Assembly: GCF_003589595.1 (NCBI RefSeq)
Contig: NW_020653409.1
Span: 77,536 to 141,535, forward strand
Direction: 5' to 3'
Length of the DNA: 64,000 nucleotides
Source: Hyposmocoma kahamanoa
Lineage: Eukaryota > Arthropoda > Insecta > Lepidoptera > Cosmopterigidae
Below, in pieces: positions 35,288 through 59,360 of this stretch. The notes under the pieces are model-generated. The model ran no database searches. It was not told the origin of the DNA and worked only from the letters and a program-made list of their open reading frames with translations. A program made the translations under genes and the position numbers. Numbering within the stretch: position 1 is the first letter of the stretch; every line of letters starts with the position of its first letter.

Positions 35288-35394
35288 AAAATTTTCATTG
35301 TTTGTTCCGTCTTCGTATTAATAATAATCATTTGGGTTTTCAAAACTAGAAAAATCTATTTTCTTTTGTCAGGGTTATTTCTAAAACGTCACAT

Positions 35395-35700
35395 CATAAA
35401 CAACAACGTTATTCCATGACTTTTTACAAAACATAATAAATTTACTATAAATAAACTTTTAAGTTCTTGTTGTACTGATAATTTTTAGAGTATTTGGTGG
35501 AATAAGTTCACACGTGCAAGCCCCCTCCGCGACGATCCCACCCCCGTTCTGCATAGAGTTATTAAAGTTTAGAGCAATCCATATATTTTTGTCTGAAAGT
35601 GAAATCTGTTCAATTATTAAAAGTCATGGAAATAAAACTTGTTATTATGATGTTAGTCTCAAATTAGGTTGGTTGTGCAAAGAGGTAGTTGGGATGTCAT
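35395..35700 (+). repeat. Duplicated block E, copy 1
   Basis: Matches 51095-51390 in the same orientation: CATAAACAACAAC, the TCCGCGAC-CCCAC segment, CAGAGTTATT, and ATTATTAAAAGT near the end. A dispersed repeat of unknown class. Confidence 0.6.
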
Positions 35701-36504
35701 CTGGTTAGCGACATGACATGTTTGGTTAGTGAAACAGGAACAATTTTAGAAAGTGTGTTTATTCGTTCACGGTGCAAATAGGAGTAAAATATTAATTCAA
35801 TTACTATTAATCTTACGCCTACTCAACATTTCCTTCAATATGCAATTCAATGACCAACCAAAGAAGTTACGTTGCTTCGACACATTGCATTAGTAATATA
35901 GTCCTTGAGGATGTTACCATTTTAAAAATAATCCTGTATAATTAAAGTTTGTGTTAGAATTTGGGAATCTAGATTGACACCATCGAGCATATAACTAGAA
36001 ATAGAGACGAAATAAGGACCATCCATCCCCGGCATCCCATCAACTAAATGGGCCTTGTATCATTTTTAAATGTCTTAAAAAACCATAACCCAGTTTTAGA
36101 ATATTGAAAATGTTTAATGATATTTCAGCTATGCATCGCTATGGTAAGTTTTTAAAAGAGAATTTTGTGCTCTATTTTTTTCTAATAAAACGGATATTTG
36201 ACTATCTGTCACTTGGCTGCATTTTAGTTAGTGGACGGCAGAATATCTCTAACAATGGGGGCTGCTCCACTCGGTAGTGTGGGAAAAACGGCAAAACATC
36301 TAATTACAAAACAAACCACACTTCATCGGTAATAAAATATCTAGTTTTGCAATCTTCGTCCATTATAGCAAAGCTCAAGTTAAGCTGGTCGATTTGAAGG
36401 GCTGGCCAATCGGAGCGCAGTTGTCACCGTAATGATTTGGCAGAATAGTTTGCAAACAAATTAAATGACATTTCGTCTCTATTTCTGGTTACGTAGTCGA
36501 CGAT
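35700..36504 (-). other. Probable FoxK 3' UTR and downstream
   Basis: No coding frame seen. On the minus strand the first AATAAA after the FoxK stop is at about 35763-35758, some 740 bp downstream, a possible polyadenylation signal. 36060-36130 resembles 17165-17225 (shared words such as AAACCATAACC), so part of this stretch is repeat. The UTR limit is inference. Confidence 0.3.
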
Positions 36505-47979
<11,475 letters not shown>

Positions 47980-48056
47980 CTGGAACGTGAACGTATTCAC
48001 ACATTAAGCAACAAAAATATCATTCTAGAAGGAATAGACATGCAACATATTAATAG

Positions 48057-48096
48057 ACTCTGTGGCCGAACGGTTACCATAATGGACTCCTAAGTC
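48057..48096 (+). repeat. SINE S2, 5' fragment
   Basis: CTGTGGCCGAACGGTTACCA head only. Confidence 0.6.
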
Positions 48097-48183
48097 TGCT
48101 AATTTTATATCAACTCAGTTGCGTGTCTATAGAAGTGTTGGGCCATGGAGAAATTTCCATTTTGGAAATATCTTATTTTTGAG

Positions 48184-48541
48184 ATAAATAAATTATTTTT
48201 CGGATATTTTTACAATGTTTTTCCTTTAATTTTTCCACGTTTTTGACGTTGACACCTGTCAAAAGTTGAAGCTATTGAACAAAAACGAAGGAGCAAGTGG
48301 TGATGATGTGGTTGTTGTAGGTTTTATGTGAAACGATTTTAAATCTTGTTTTTCCATAACTAGCTTTTAGCTAAACAAGTTTATTTTATAATTCACGCTA
48401 AATAATACTTCAAAAGATATTTCTAAACGTAGAACATAACATGAGCCTTCCAAATTAATTTTTTGAAATTTTTAGAACTTTTCCAGAAAAAAAATCCATT
48501 ATTTGAAATTTTTAGGAAAATTACCCAACAGTAGTCTATAG
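48184..48541 (-). repeat. Repeat F, copy 2
   Basis: Inverted relative to 39190-39560; includes GACGTTGACACCTGTCAAAA and ATTACCCAACAGTAG. Confidence 0.7.
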
Positions 48542-48786
48542 AATGTCAACGGCAGAATCTTGTACGTTTGGTATTCTGCTAAAAACTAAGCGTAGTTGAT
48601 TGCCAGTGGCTAGCCGCCGAGCTATTATTCAACAGCCATTGAAATAATTTGGCATTCTACTCTTCAATGGAAAGTCGATGGCACTTTAAAGACTAAATTG
48701 CGGATTAAACGAGAAAAAAATAAGATATGTGTAGTAATTCTCATGGTAGCTTTAATAAGGCAACATCGATGGTTAGTGAATGAATG

Positions 48787-49640
48787 AATGAATGATTCAG
48801 ATTCAGATTCATTTATTTCTCTAATATAACATTACAGTATAAATTGCACTACATGTCAAAGTATAAGAAATTATATTGAGATCGTCAGACAAAAAGGAAA
48901 ATTATAAGAAAAGCACACAATAATTAGAAAATTAACAATTCATTATATAATATTGTTGTCATTAAATTATATATCAAATATCATTCTCCATCAAGGATCG
49001 TCATAAGTTGATAACAATTATACAAGAGTATGTTAATGCGGTAAAAATTAGAATAAAAATAGAAAATACTGAATTCGTTACAATTTAAAGTCCATAAATT
49101 CTTTTACGGAGTATATAGGATTTTTCAAGAAAAGGTCTTTCAGCCGGCGCCCAAATGTTTCGTCAGACGGTTCAAGTCTGAGTAGCGGGTAAACGCTCAT
49201 AGTAAGTAGGTCCGATGACACACGGGTTTTTCTCTGCAAGTGCCATGCGTCGAGGGACTGTTCTCAAATGACCGTGACGGCGAAGTGGGATGCCAGAAAC
49301 ATTTACAGTACCAAATGAAGACAGATTATTTCTAACATACATTATAATTTCGTATAAGTAGAGTGAGTAGTGAATGAATGTATGAAATGAGTAATGAATG
49401 AAATCACAGCCATTCCACTGACACTTAGACCAACTACTATTGAACCAGACTTTAGCAGAATAACAAATATGATCATAATTGCAATATAGTCTCATTGGAG
49501 TCTCTACAGAATTACTACGACCAGCCCCATATCCTTCTATATAAGTTTTGTTCATAGTGCCCCTCCCTATCAACCTCTTGTTTATGAGGGAAGGGCACGA
49601 CGACTTGCGCGAGCGAACCCGCACAGGGACCATCTAAATC
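48787..49640 (-). mobile_element. Non-LTR retrotransposon 3' part with ATTCAG-type tail
   Basis: Minus-strand RT C-terminus: frame 49633-49172 contains VSGIPLRRHGHLRTVPRRMA and ALAEKNPCVIGPTYYERLP; a shifted frame continues DETFGRRLKDLFLKNPIYSV to about 49080. The 3' end is a (GAATCT)n/(ATTC)n tail at 48779-48815. 5'-truncated; frames broken. A near-perfect hairpin (GTGCCCCTCCCT and partner) sits at 49554-49598. Confidence 0.75.
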
Positions 49641-49989
49641 AGGTCCTAACTCTGGATCAGTACGTTTGCAAGGACTTCATCCGGTTCTCTGTAAGGCTAT
49701 AGCACCCTCCCTGTTTTCCAGATAGGTACCAGAAGATGTCTAGCATCAGGAGTGACCGGAAGATGTTTAGCATCAGCAGAATTACAAAGACCAGTTTTCA
49801 GAAAATTTGTTTGTGAAAAGTGTTTCTGCTGGAAGCGACACGCTACAGAAACCCAACCGCCTTAGACTGCTGGCGAGGCTGACTGTAATTAACCCGTTTG
49901 CGGACAAAACAATTGGGATTATTTCAGTTAAGGTCACTATTAATATTATTGCGATTCCTTAATAAATAAATAAGGGCTTCGAAGTTTTC

Positions 49990-50288
49990 GAAACGGTTTG
50001 AATAAAAATAAAACGATCTCAAAAGTTCGTGTAATTACATCTATTCGCCAAGTTTTTTTGAAATCGGTTACCAGAAAATGCGCGAAACCGGATTCAACCC
50101 CTAGTGTGCCACCCTTAGAGGTGGAATATTTTCTTCAAATTTAAATGGGACCTTTACTGAAGTACCCTCTTTTCAACAAAAAATACTCATCGAAATCGGT
50201 TCATAAATGCCGGTGTAATTGCGTAAAATACGCATAAAAAAACACAGTCTAATCGAGAGCCTCCTTTTTTTAAGTCGATTAAAAATAA
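49990..50288 (-). repeat. Repeat C copy 5
   Basis: Full inverted copy: CTCAAAAGTTCGTGTAATTA, ACCCTTAGAGGTGGAATATT, TTTTTAAGTCGATTAAAAAT. Confidence 0.78.
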
Positions 50289-50390
50289 TGTATGACGTGT
50301 AGCAGAAAGGTACAAAGAAACAAACAAGTAAGTGCAAACAGCAGGTAGGCAACTCAATATTATTTATTTACATAAAAGTTCGTTTACCTA

Positions 50391-50408
50391 GCCCCACGTT
50401 GGGCGCCA
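50391..50408 (-). other. Primer-binding-site-like 18-mer (tRNA-Lys type)
   Basis: GCCCCACGTTGGGCGCCA is the complement of the 18-base primer-binding site used by LTR elements primed with tRNA-Lys1,2. On the minus strand a CTACA stands 4 bases before it, as at an LTR end. No second LTR or gag-pol frame was found, so it is at most a scrap. Confidence 0.35.
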
Positions 50409-51094
50409 AGTCTGTAGTTGGCACGTTACAGGGAATTGAAAGCGCCGACCCATTTCTTTTAAAAGAAAATCTTTCTAACGCTGCGCGAAGTTGCGGAGAT
50501 AAGCCCGTTCATTTAATACAGTTGAATGTAAATGAGAAAATTTTTTTAAGCCTTTGTTTATGTCATTCTAAGGTTCGATATTATATATGGACAACAAATA
50601 TAATTATTACGTCACAAAATCGTAACAAATCTTTAATAAAATTGAATGAAGCGAGTAAACATTTCAGTATAAAACTGGTACGTGGATTTAAAGGCGAGTT
50701 AAATTTCACAGCGGTACATGGGAAACCTGTGTAAACGATTCCATGGACTGTTTAATGCCGCAGTGCAGCATTTCCATGGGTACATCAATGGTACAAATAT
50801 AAGCTCTTAAGCCTTTTAAAACATTTGCAATAATGTTATGACTTATTTATTTATTTTTTCGTAACTCTATGCACTTACATTTTCCGAAAACGTGTATTTT
50901 ATGTATGATGATTAGCACCATAAAAGAGAATTAAAAATACAGAAAGAAAATTACAACACATCACTATTACACAAATCAATTTTAGATTATTATTCGTCAT
51001 ACATACGTAGATTTCCTTTTATAAAACTTCATTTTTCTTTCTACTTTCCTATACAGGGTTATATTTAAAATACTAACAACCTCGCAACTATATT

Positions 51095-51390
51095 ACTAAC
51101 ACCATAAACAACAACTTATGTTCCATGACCTTTGATTATAAATCTACTAAAAAAAACTTTAGATTTTTGATGTACTATCTGACACTTTTTAGATCTGTAT
51201 CTGGTAGAACAAGCTCAACTGTGCAGGCGTACTCCGCGACAACCCCACACACCCTGCACAGAGTTATTACCCTTTAGATCGATCTATTTAAATCTATTTA
51301 TTTTTGTATGAAATTTAAATCTGTTGAATTATTAAAAGTAATGGAACTGAAGTTGTTGTTTATGTTAGTAACATAGTCCTGGGAGGTTGT
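51095..51390 (+). repeat. Duplicated block E, copy 2
   Basis: Same orientation as 35395-35700; TACTCCGCGACAACCCCACA, GCACAGAGTTATTACC. Confidence 0.6.
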
Positions 51391-52186
51391 TATATAGGGA
51401 TTAATCATAATCATGCAGTTTTTATTACATTGCCCATTTGCTGCGGGCATTATTAATACAGACCGACTATTATTCACGGTGACCGTGCTTATCATAGAGC
51501 CCGTAACAATTACACACATATATTTTACACATAAATATATGTTTGTGACCATTGAATGTTATGACAACTTTAATTAGGCCAACACTTTAAGAAGGAGCAG
51601 AGGAAAAATTCCTAATCTTCGATTTGATTTTAGAGGGGTATATCCACTTTAAAGTTAAAAATAAAATATTGTATGAGTAACTACACGATATATTCAAGAA
51701 TAGACATTAATCAGAAACATAAAACAATAAAGTTTCCTCGATAGATAAAAATCACGAAATGACCTCTAATTTTCACATTTTTCCGATTTATCCTCGAAAT
51801 GCTACAGGTTATTAGGACAAAAATTAGATAATTAATTAATTATATTTATGCATGATCGACAACTGTCACTTCGGATTTTTTAAATCCCTTTAGTTTTAGA
51901 GTTATTCCGCTAAAACGAATTTGGTACTTTTAATGCGCAAAATTCAACATCTCCTGTCGCATGTCACGCGAACTTCAGGCATATATTTGTTTCACAAATT
52001 TGGGCGGAGCCAACGTCAAAACTTTTTTGGCATGAGAGCTCTTAACATAAGTCCATTTCATATTGTGTAATTTCAAACTAATGCATTAAGCAAGTTGTTG
52101 ATTGTAGTAAATGAATAAAGCAAACAAAAATCTCAGTCAGATAAGGAATACTCGAAATTAAAAGCCATTGTCTTCTGATTTGGTCG

Positions 52187-52315
52187 AATATCACTTATTT
52201 CGTGAGTTTGGGTGTAATTTGTGGTTGTCTATGTGTGTGTCCATGGCACCCGCGACACAGGGTTTCCCTAGTGCGGGGCTATGTTGAGCGTGTGCGTTAT
52301 TGATATTATTATTTG
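52187..52315 (+). repeat. SINE S2, 3' fragment
   Basis: Body from TTATTTCGTGAGTTTGGGTG to the tail; head missing. A Repeat D scrap (GAGCGAAACGTCAGTTTGTT) follows at 52369-52388. Confidence 0.75.
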
Positions 52316-52809
52316 ACAGTAATTGTTTCTGATGTCGGGCAGAGAACGGGAGTAGACTCCCTGTAAAAGAGCGAAACGTCAGTTTGTTTGAAAAAAAAGC
52401 AAATCGATACCTCCCATGTAAGTTGTTGTAACACAACAACTTACATATCCTTTTTATATATATTACACAAAACACCTAGGTTTTTAACTTTTAAAACCAA
52501 ACCAAAACCAAAGAAAAAACTTAGTGTTTTGTTCACTTTTAAACATGGAACCTATAATATACATGAAAAGTATATATTTAAGTTAATAAGTAAATATCTT
52601 TGTATTGATGATTATAACAAACTAGTGGACTAATTTCACATAAAAATAATTGAATATCAATTCAATAAAAATTTAAATACAATGAATGGCTACATCTCTA
52701 ACCGGGGTGGTGTCTTGGATTTCTCATGGATGGCGCTACGGCTTAAAAGTTGTTCAAAAAACCAAATACAAAGATACGACGCAAGCACATAGAAAAATTC
52801 GTGAGGTCC

Positions 52810-52950
52810 GCTGGTTCTTTCCGTTGCTTAGTTGGTATAGCGTCTGGCACGGCATGCTAGAAGACGTCGGTTCGAATCCGGCCCGATCGAAGATTTTTTT
52901 TCTGGGTATTCGATATTTGTATTGATGATTATAAGTAAATAATAATTGTA
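52810..52950 (+). repeat. SINE S1 with tRNA-like head
   Basis: A-box region TTGCTTAGTTGGTATAGCG, B-box GGTTCGAATCCGGCCC, then the GTATTCGATATTTGTATTGA tail. Confidence 0.7.
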
Positions 52951-52969
52951 ACTTTTTTATTTAAAAAAA

Positions 52970-53203
52970 AACCCGATCTCAAAAGTTCATGGATTTACAT
53001 AATATGTAATACATCATCAAATATATATTATATTTACCAAGTTTTATTGAAATCAGTAATGGGAAAGTGCGCGAAACCGGATTCATCTCCTAGTTCGCCA
53101 CCCTTATAGGTGGAATATTTTCACTGGAGTAATCTCGAAATATACGTAAAAAAAAACAATCTAAATGAAAATCTCCTCCTTTTTAAGTCGGTTAAAAATA
53201 GTT
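52970..53203 (-). repeat. Repeat C copy 6
   Basis: CCGATCTCAAAAGTTCATGG, GGAAAGTGCGCGAAACCGGA, CCTCCTTTTTAAGTCGGTTA. Confidence 0.78.
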
Positions 53204-53687
53204 TCATTCCCTTTTTGTAACAATCGCGAAAATCTAAGAACTCGATAAATAAATGATATATAATAAGGCACATTCCCCGTCGCCCCATTAGAGGATAATA
53301 TCCCTTTTTAAATAGAAAGCAAAACGTATAAACTGCAGTCAATACAAATCCTGCAATTTGCGCAAGCTACAAAGGACACCACCCTATGTCTATCTGTCCT
53401 TGTCACTCGCAGAACTGCAACAACCAAGACTAGAGCAGGAAATTAAATGTATTGAGCTTGGAAAATCGATTCCAATACCAACAATAGTCTTTAAAGACTG
53501 TATTATAGATCTACATTGTCGGGTGCACCACGCAATGACCTATTATGCGACACAGCGGGCGGCCTTTTAAACTGCTGTATAAGGGTTGTGAGATACATCA
53601 CTAGTAGTGATGTCATACACATTTTGGTACTTTAAGGCATGACATATACAACTTTAAAGTCAGTGCAGTGAGTAGTGTATTCATATT

Positions 53688-53842
53688 GTCCGTAACAATT
53701 GCAGTGCCACACAGGGCATTGCCACTACGCCCATCACCCTGAGACATAGTTGACAAGTCCTATGTGACAAATCCGGAATGTAGTAATGATCACGTTACTG
53801 CTTCGGTGGCAGTACTTTCTTTTACAAGAACTCTACTGCTAC
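53688..53842 (-). repeat. Repeat A fragment
   Basis: CAATTGCAGTGCCACACAGG, CCCATCACCCTGAGACATAG, then GTTACTGCTTCGG; partial and diverged. Confidence 0.65.
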
Positions 53843-54365
53843 TAAAATATCCTATCAGACATATAGAGAGAAGCTGAACAAGTAATTTATTTAATAATCT
53901 AAACTCAGGATGAAAACTTGCGTATGCCATTTTTATTTAATATTTATTTATTTAAACACTACAACAGAACAACAAGGAATTCACTAGTTAGAGACCAACA
54001 GGCTGATTTTAATTCAAATCAAAAACGATGCCATCGGGTAGCCCATCTGAGTCTCGACATCAGATGGGTTTCTAAGCGAAGAGATGAACCTGATTCCTAC
54101 TATATCTTTCTAATTTGTAAGTTAAATCAACTGTCGTTCCGATGATAAATGTCATAAGTTTCTCGGAAGAGACGCAGTTTCCGATCGGCAGAGGCGATCA
54201 AAATCAAGCTGCTGGTAACTGTTTTACTAGTTTACTAAGTTGTATTGCACATTAGATTCTTTTGGAACACTGCAGACCGCACCAGCTTTGAGATGATCCG
54301 TATGATGCATAAATTCCTATGTGTTCTTAGTTATTTCTTCTTGAATAAAGGTAGCAGTTGAGGTT

Positions 54366-54795
54366 CACTAGAAGTAGAGCTCCTTGTGGAAGAGTTCGTC
54401 CAGGGAAGTATTGCCATCTTACCTATTTCTGCCGCCAGCATTATTCTACGTCTTGTATATTATATGTTAGCATTTATTTATTTATTTATTTAAACACTTT
54501 ATTGTACCACAAAGTAACTTACAAATTTTCAGAAACAATTTAAATATTTGTGTACAAAGGCGAGCTTATCCCATAAAGAGATTTCTTCCAACTAACCTTT
54601 GAAAACCTTTAACCTTTTAACCTTTTAAACTTTTAAACTTTTAACCTTTGAAAATTATTGTTTTTCGGTTTTGAAGTGTCACTCGGATCTTTGTTATTTA
54701 AACTCTGAGTGGCGCTGCAACTGTTATGGACAGACGTGTAACTTACTATCAGGCGCACGACTTGTTCGTCCCGTCACCTGATATTATAAAAAGAG
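54366..54795 (+). repeat. Repeat A copy split by an insertion
   Basis: 54366-54436 is the head to CTGCCGCCAGCATT and 54662-54795 is the 3' part from TTCGGTTTTGAAG. Between them lies a minus-strand non-LTR 3' end (54470-54600: AACACTTTATTGTACCACAA, GGCGAGCTTATCCCATAAAG) and an (AACCTTTT)n-like run at 54594-54648. Confidence 0.7.
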
Positions 54796-55910
54796 ATGCT
54801 TTTCCATCGGCGAGGCAAGACGAGGATTAAATTACGTGGCGAAATTTCAATTCTCGCCTACCGCATCTTCGGTGGAAATGGTGCCTACATAGAGCTCTGC
54901 AATGAAAACACGATTGCTCATCAATCATGAGATTGTGAGGTACATGCAATTTGAGATTTCAAAAAGATGGCTTCATTACGGGATATGTTACTTTAGCCGT
55001 ATGTTTATCGCTGAACGAGATGCAACAGCACGGATTCAGCGAGATTTTAAATAGCAAGTTTTGGTGGAAATGGGCCGGCGAGATTTCAATTCTCGTCTCG
55101 CTTCGTCTCGTCTCGCCTCGGTTATGAAAAACCACCTTTCCAAGCAAAGTTGGTGCCCTAAAGTCAGAATATTAAAAAAATCGAGTATTTACAACTCTAC
55201 TAGGCCAGACAGACTCGAAATCCTTATAAACAGGTATAGGCAGCTATTTCAGGTAGAAGTAAAGTTCAAAGGGTAACATCCATTTGGGGTCGTGTCGCTT
55301 GAGCTGAATCAAATCTAGGTGAAAGTCGGACTAGGTCAGGCGGCCTACAGAAATAGCTGGAAGTTAAATAACTTTATGTAACTTGCAAAGAAGATGTTGT
55401 GGTCTAAAATACAATAGTGTCCTCAATTTCATTATGTTAGTTTTGACACAACATGAAGACACTCTGAAAGTAAGATCTCAAGAAAAGCTTCTGTTTCTCT
55501 TAAAATAAATGTTTTGATGTGTATAGTTGTCAAACACTATGCACATTTGCACAGAAAGACATAGATATACACACACAAACACACTATCCACCCCCACACA
55601 CACACAAACTCTCTCAGTCTCTCTCAATTTTAGTCAAAGTGCCTAATAATAAAATAAAGTATCTAATTGTAATTTTAAATATTTTTCTATCTAATTTAAT
55701 TAATATTTTCTATCTATGCGGCCGTGTTCGGTTACTTCGACTGCTTGTTTGGTTGGCGCTAGTGATTCCCCCCCCAGTTTGAAGCGCAACACATGTCACC
55801 CACTGGGATAGACTGTGTTGCTCCATCAACTTCGCTTCATACCCTGGAATGTACCCCCTGCAGTCTTGACATACCTACAGGCCAGTTTATTATTGTAAAT
55901 TTCAACCTCT

Positions 55911-56182
55911 TTAACCGACTTCAAAAAAAGGCGGAGGTTCTCAATTAGACTATTGATGATTATTGTATATATGATAATATGTGAACCGCTTTTGATGATT
56001 ATTTTTAGCTACAAAGTGGGTACCTCAGTATTGGTTCCATTTAAATTTGAAGAAAATATTCCACCTCTAAGGGTAGCAAACTAGGGGATGAATCCGGTTT
56101 CGCGCACTTTCCGGTAACTGATTGCAATAAAACTTGGCAAATAGATGTAATTCCGCGAACTTTTGAGGTCGATTTTTTTTGC
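55911..56182 (+). repeat. Repeat C copy 7
   Basis: Full copy: AACCGACTTCAAAAAAAGGC to ACTTTTGAGGTCGATTTTTT. Confidence 0.8.
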
Positions 56183-56217
56183 ACTCTGTACTGAGCTTAT
56201 TTAAGGATACCCTTCAG

Positions 56218-56335
56218 AGTCGTATTCCAGAACTCTACCCAATGCTCAAGCCAGCACTTGAGTATCATTTCAAGCACTGGGAATACGACACTAATGGCAA
56301 GGACTTGAATATGATTTCCAGTGCTTTAAATCATA
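56218..56335 (+). repeat. MITE M2, second copy
   Basis: GTCGTATTCCAGAACTCTAC through AATACGACACTAATGGCAAG; the right arm is largely lost, so it is no longer palindromic. Confidence 0.65.
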
Positions 56336-56516
56336 AACCCCAAGACCCTAAATCTGGGTTATTCATAAAATATTCAGGTAATACCAAAACAAAGGAAGCC
56401 ACGACAAGGGGTTGAGTCTAATTTCAGAGAAGTTCTGCGATATGAAGAGAAAAATTTTCCAACCTTCCAGAACGTTCGCGTGAGTAAACAATATTGTTAA
56501 AAATCGCAGCTGCAAC

Positions 56517-56802
56517 CATTGACTTACAAATAAATAGACGACGGGCATATACAAAAACCACGAAAAAAATGTCCCAAGTCAACCTATTTAAACGTAGTGA
56601 CATGTAAAGGAATATGAAAAAGCTAAAACGTTCAATTTAAATTGTAATGTCATCGCAGTACTGTCTAATTTTGCTTGCTTCGCTGTCAGAAGAAACAAAC
56701 GAAGACTAAAGCGTGAATGACGCTCTGTATACGATTTTAACGCCCTATAAGTTCGGACACTTTTTAGCGCGGACGCGACGTCCATATAATTGTAAGTCAA
56801 TG
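56517..56802 (+). mobile_element. MITE family M1, copy 3
   Basis: 286 bp, CATTGACTTACAA ends, flanked by GCTGCAAC at 56509-56516 and 56803-56810. Very similar to copy 1 along its length. Confidence 0.92.
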
Positions 56803-57175
56803 GCTGCAACTCAACAAAGGTCTAGTACCGGGAAAAAACAACACAGTTCCTTGTAAATTTCACAACTACAAGTTAATTTTATTACGCATTTACCTATTAT
56901 GCATAAAGAAATTACTAACAATTTATTAAAGTCTTCGATATCTTACTGGGGTAAACAGAGGTCATGAACATCCACTCACTATGCTCCTGTAAAACCTCTT
57001 TCACCCCCTCCACTCGCATCAGTCTGTTCATAGATATCCGTTTTTTATTGCTAAAACTTGTTTGAGATATTATAAGTATGCAGTTCATTGCACAAAAAAA
57101 AATCTGTTTTTATTTACCCGCTGGTTTTTAAAATTTCTGTTAATAATAAATAAATTAATGATTAAAATCAAAACT

Positions 57176-57445
57176 TAAGTCATGGGACTAACAAGTCGTG
57201 CGCCTGGTGATAAGCGACACGCCCGTTCATAACAGTTGCAGTGCCACTCAGTTTTAAATCACAATGATCTAAGCGGCACTGCCACTGCGCCCGTCACCCT
57301 GAGACATAAGTTGAGAACTCCCATGTGCCTGTCACCAGCAGTCTAACCCTTCAAAACCGGAATGTGGTAATAATGCTCACATTACTGTTCGGCGACAGAA
57401 TTAGGTTAGCTGGCATTGGACGAACTATTCAAACGGAGCTAACTG
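57176..57445 (-). repeat. Repeat A, full copy
   Basis: Minus strand, from GGGACTAACAAGTCGTGCGC (tail complement) to the head complement. Confidence 0.78.
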
Positions 57446-58299
57446 CTACTGTACTAAGTGTAGAAGTAAACAACCAAGTATCAATCCATTTGTTAGTTCA
57501 CAGTAGTGTTCTATTGATTTTGTAGCCCCTGGAATAATCTACATTGTTTCATGGAACCACTTGATTACTTTCGTGTTGTTGTTTTTTATTGCGTTATAGA
57601 CTCAATTGGTTTGCATGTAGGTCATGCATTGCATCTATTTATGAACACAAAAAACGTATTCCCGCAGGTGATTGTACTCGTGAGAATAAACAACAACAAA
57701 CACATCGCCCCTTGCCTGAGCAAATGGCGTAACTCGCATTAGGTAAACTTTTCAGGGCTAGGTATTTTCGGCTTACCTACACAATCTTGAGCTGTAGGTG
57801 TACTAAAAGTTGTTTTATGAATGAGTTACAGTCATATACAGGGTGTAATCGTTAAATGTGCCCAGTTGATTATTCCGCACATCAAAAACTTTCGAACCGA
57901 TATCGAAAGTACGTTACCTAATGAGTAAAACGACATCAAAAACGTTTTTAAAAATAAAACTAAATAAATATCCAATATTTTAGAAGAGTCAAAGTCATCA
58001 TTTGTTCCATAGGTAAATTTTTTACACTTAAAAACGTCATTTTTTAAGCTACTGCTCGTTCTCTGCGATGAACGCTGTGCTATACTACTTTGAATCATAA
58101 TTGTATGGAATCAAGACTCATGTTGTGTCTTTCCAAATTACTTTATCTAACACATAAGTTTTGATTTTGCAACATAACTTTTCAATTAAAATACTTTTAA
58201 TGTAAGTTTTAAACTTAAGAAATGATAATCTTAATATATGCTCCGGGATCTTATTGTAAAGAGTTTCTCATAAAAGAACCGTTTACCTTAGTTAAGGTA

Positions 58300-58595
58300 A
58301 GGGAGAGCTCCTTGTGTAAGAGTTCCCCTAGAAAAACACTGCCACCTTACCCCTTATTACTCATATTACTGCCGCCAAGCAGTATCCGGTTCCGGTTTCG
58401 AAGGGTAAAGGCGCTGGTGAAATTACAGGCACATGGCACTTGTCAACTTACGTCTCAGGGTGACAGACGCAGTGGCAGTGCCCCCTCATTATCTTTGCGA
58501 TTTAAAGCTCTTGAGTGGCACTGCAGCCGCTATAGACTGGTGTGTTGCTTGTCACTAGACACATGGTTTGTTGGTCCCGTTATTTAGTATCATAA
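58300..58595 (+). repeat. Repeat A, full copy
   Basis: GAGAGCTCCTTGTGTAAGAG head, GGTTTCGAAGGGTAAAGGCG, TCAGGGTGACAGACGCAGTG, ATCATAAAAAAAAC end. Confidence 0.8.
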
Positions 58596-58754
58596 AAAAA
58601 ACTAAATTTCCTAATATATTGTTTCGGAACTGGGTGTTTGTGGTACCGTCGTTGTATCCCATTTCCATAATGCAAGTGCTTTGGTTACTTTGGCATCAGC
58701 ATAGATATGGGCATCGGACCAACATAATATGTGTACGTTGCCTAATATTTATTT

Positions 58755-59360
58755 ATATATTCAAATTCAAATTAATCTTTATTTCATAGGTAAGCATTAT
58801 TACACTTGAAATCGTCACAATGGTTAAACTCTACCGCTCATTCGTAAGGCAGATCCCCCTGAGAAGAATGAGCAAGAAACTCTATGGGTTGCTCTTTGTA
58901 AATAACATTTACAATATTTTTTTTTTATTTGAAACATCAGAGATCGAGACTACCTCCATGAGCTAAACGGGTTACTACCACGGATTTTTGTCATCCAAGT
59001 ACGCAGAAGTTGTATAATAACCTTTAGTATAAAGTTTTCGTTTCACTATAATTTTAAACCTCGTGAAAGGCAAATTTTGTATATCAACCGGAATCTTGTT
59101 ATAGAAGCGTATACATTGCCCCTTAAATGATTTTTTGACTTTGTGAAGACGACTATCAAGAAAAGCTAGTTTATTTCTATTCCTCGTATTAATGTTATGT
59201 CTGTCACTATTTTTCATAAAGATACATATATATGGTAGTAATACGTCATGATATTCAATAAGATCAAAATAATAACCAATTGATATTAATAAATTAAAAG
59301 GACATTTAAACGATGACGCAGTAGACAACAAATTTAACCTCGACCAAGAATTTTTCACAA
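58755..59360 (-). mobile_element. CR1-like retrotransposon 3' end, family R1
   Basis: Best R1 copy. The minus-strand frame 59358-58975 holds the RT C-terminus: HNINTRNRNKLAFLDSRLHK, VKKSFKGQCIRFYNKIPVD, IKRKLYTK-like end and YLDDKNPW. The 3' UTR runs to an (ATTCAA)n tail at about 58757-58772. 5'-truncated at about 59360. Confidence 0.8.

Noticed and set aside
49172..49633. 153-residue host gene
   Set aside because: Residues and the tail repeat fit a non-LTR reverse transcriptase C-terminus.
54594..54648. Telomere-like repeat
   Set aside because: The unit is AACCTTTT-like, not the insect TTAGG repeat.
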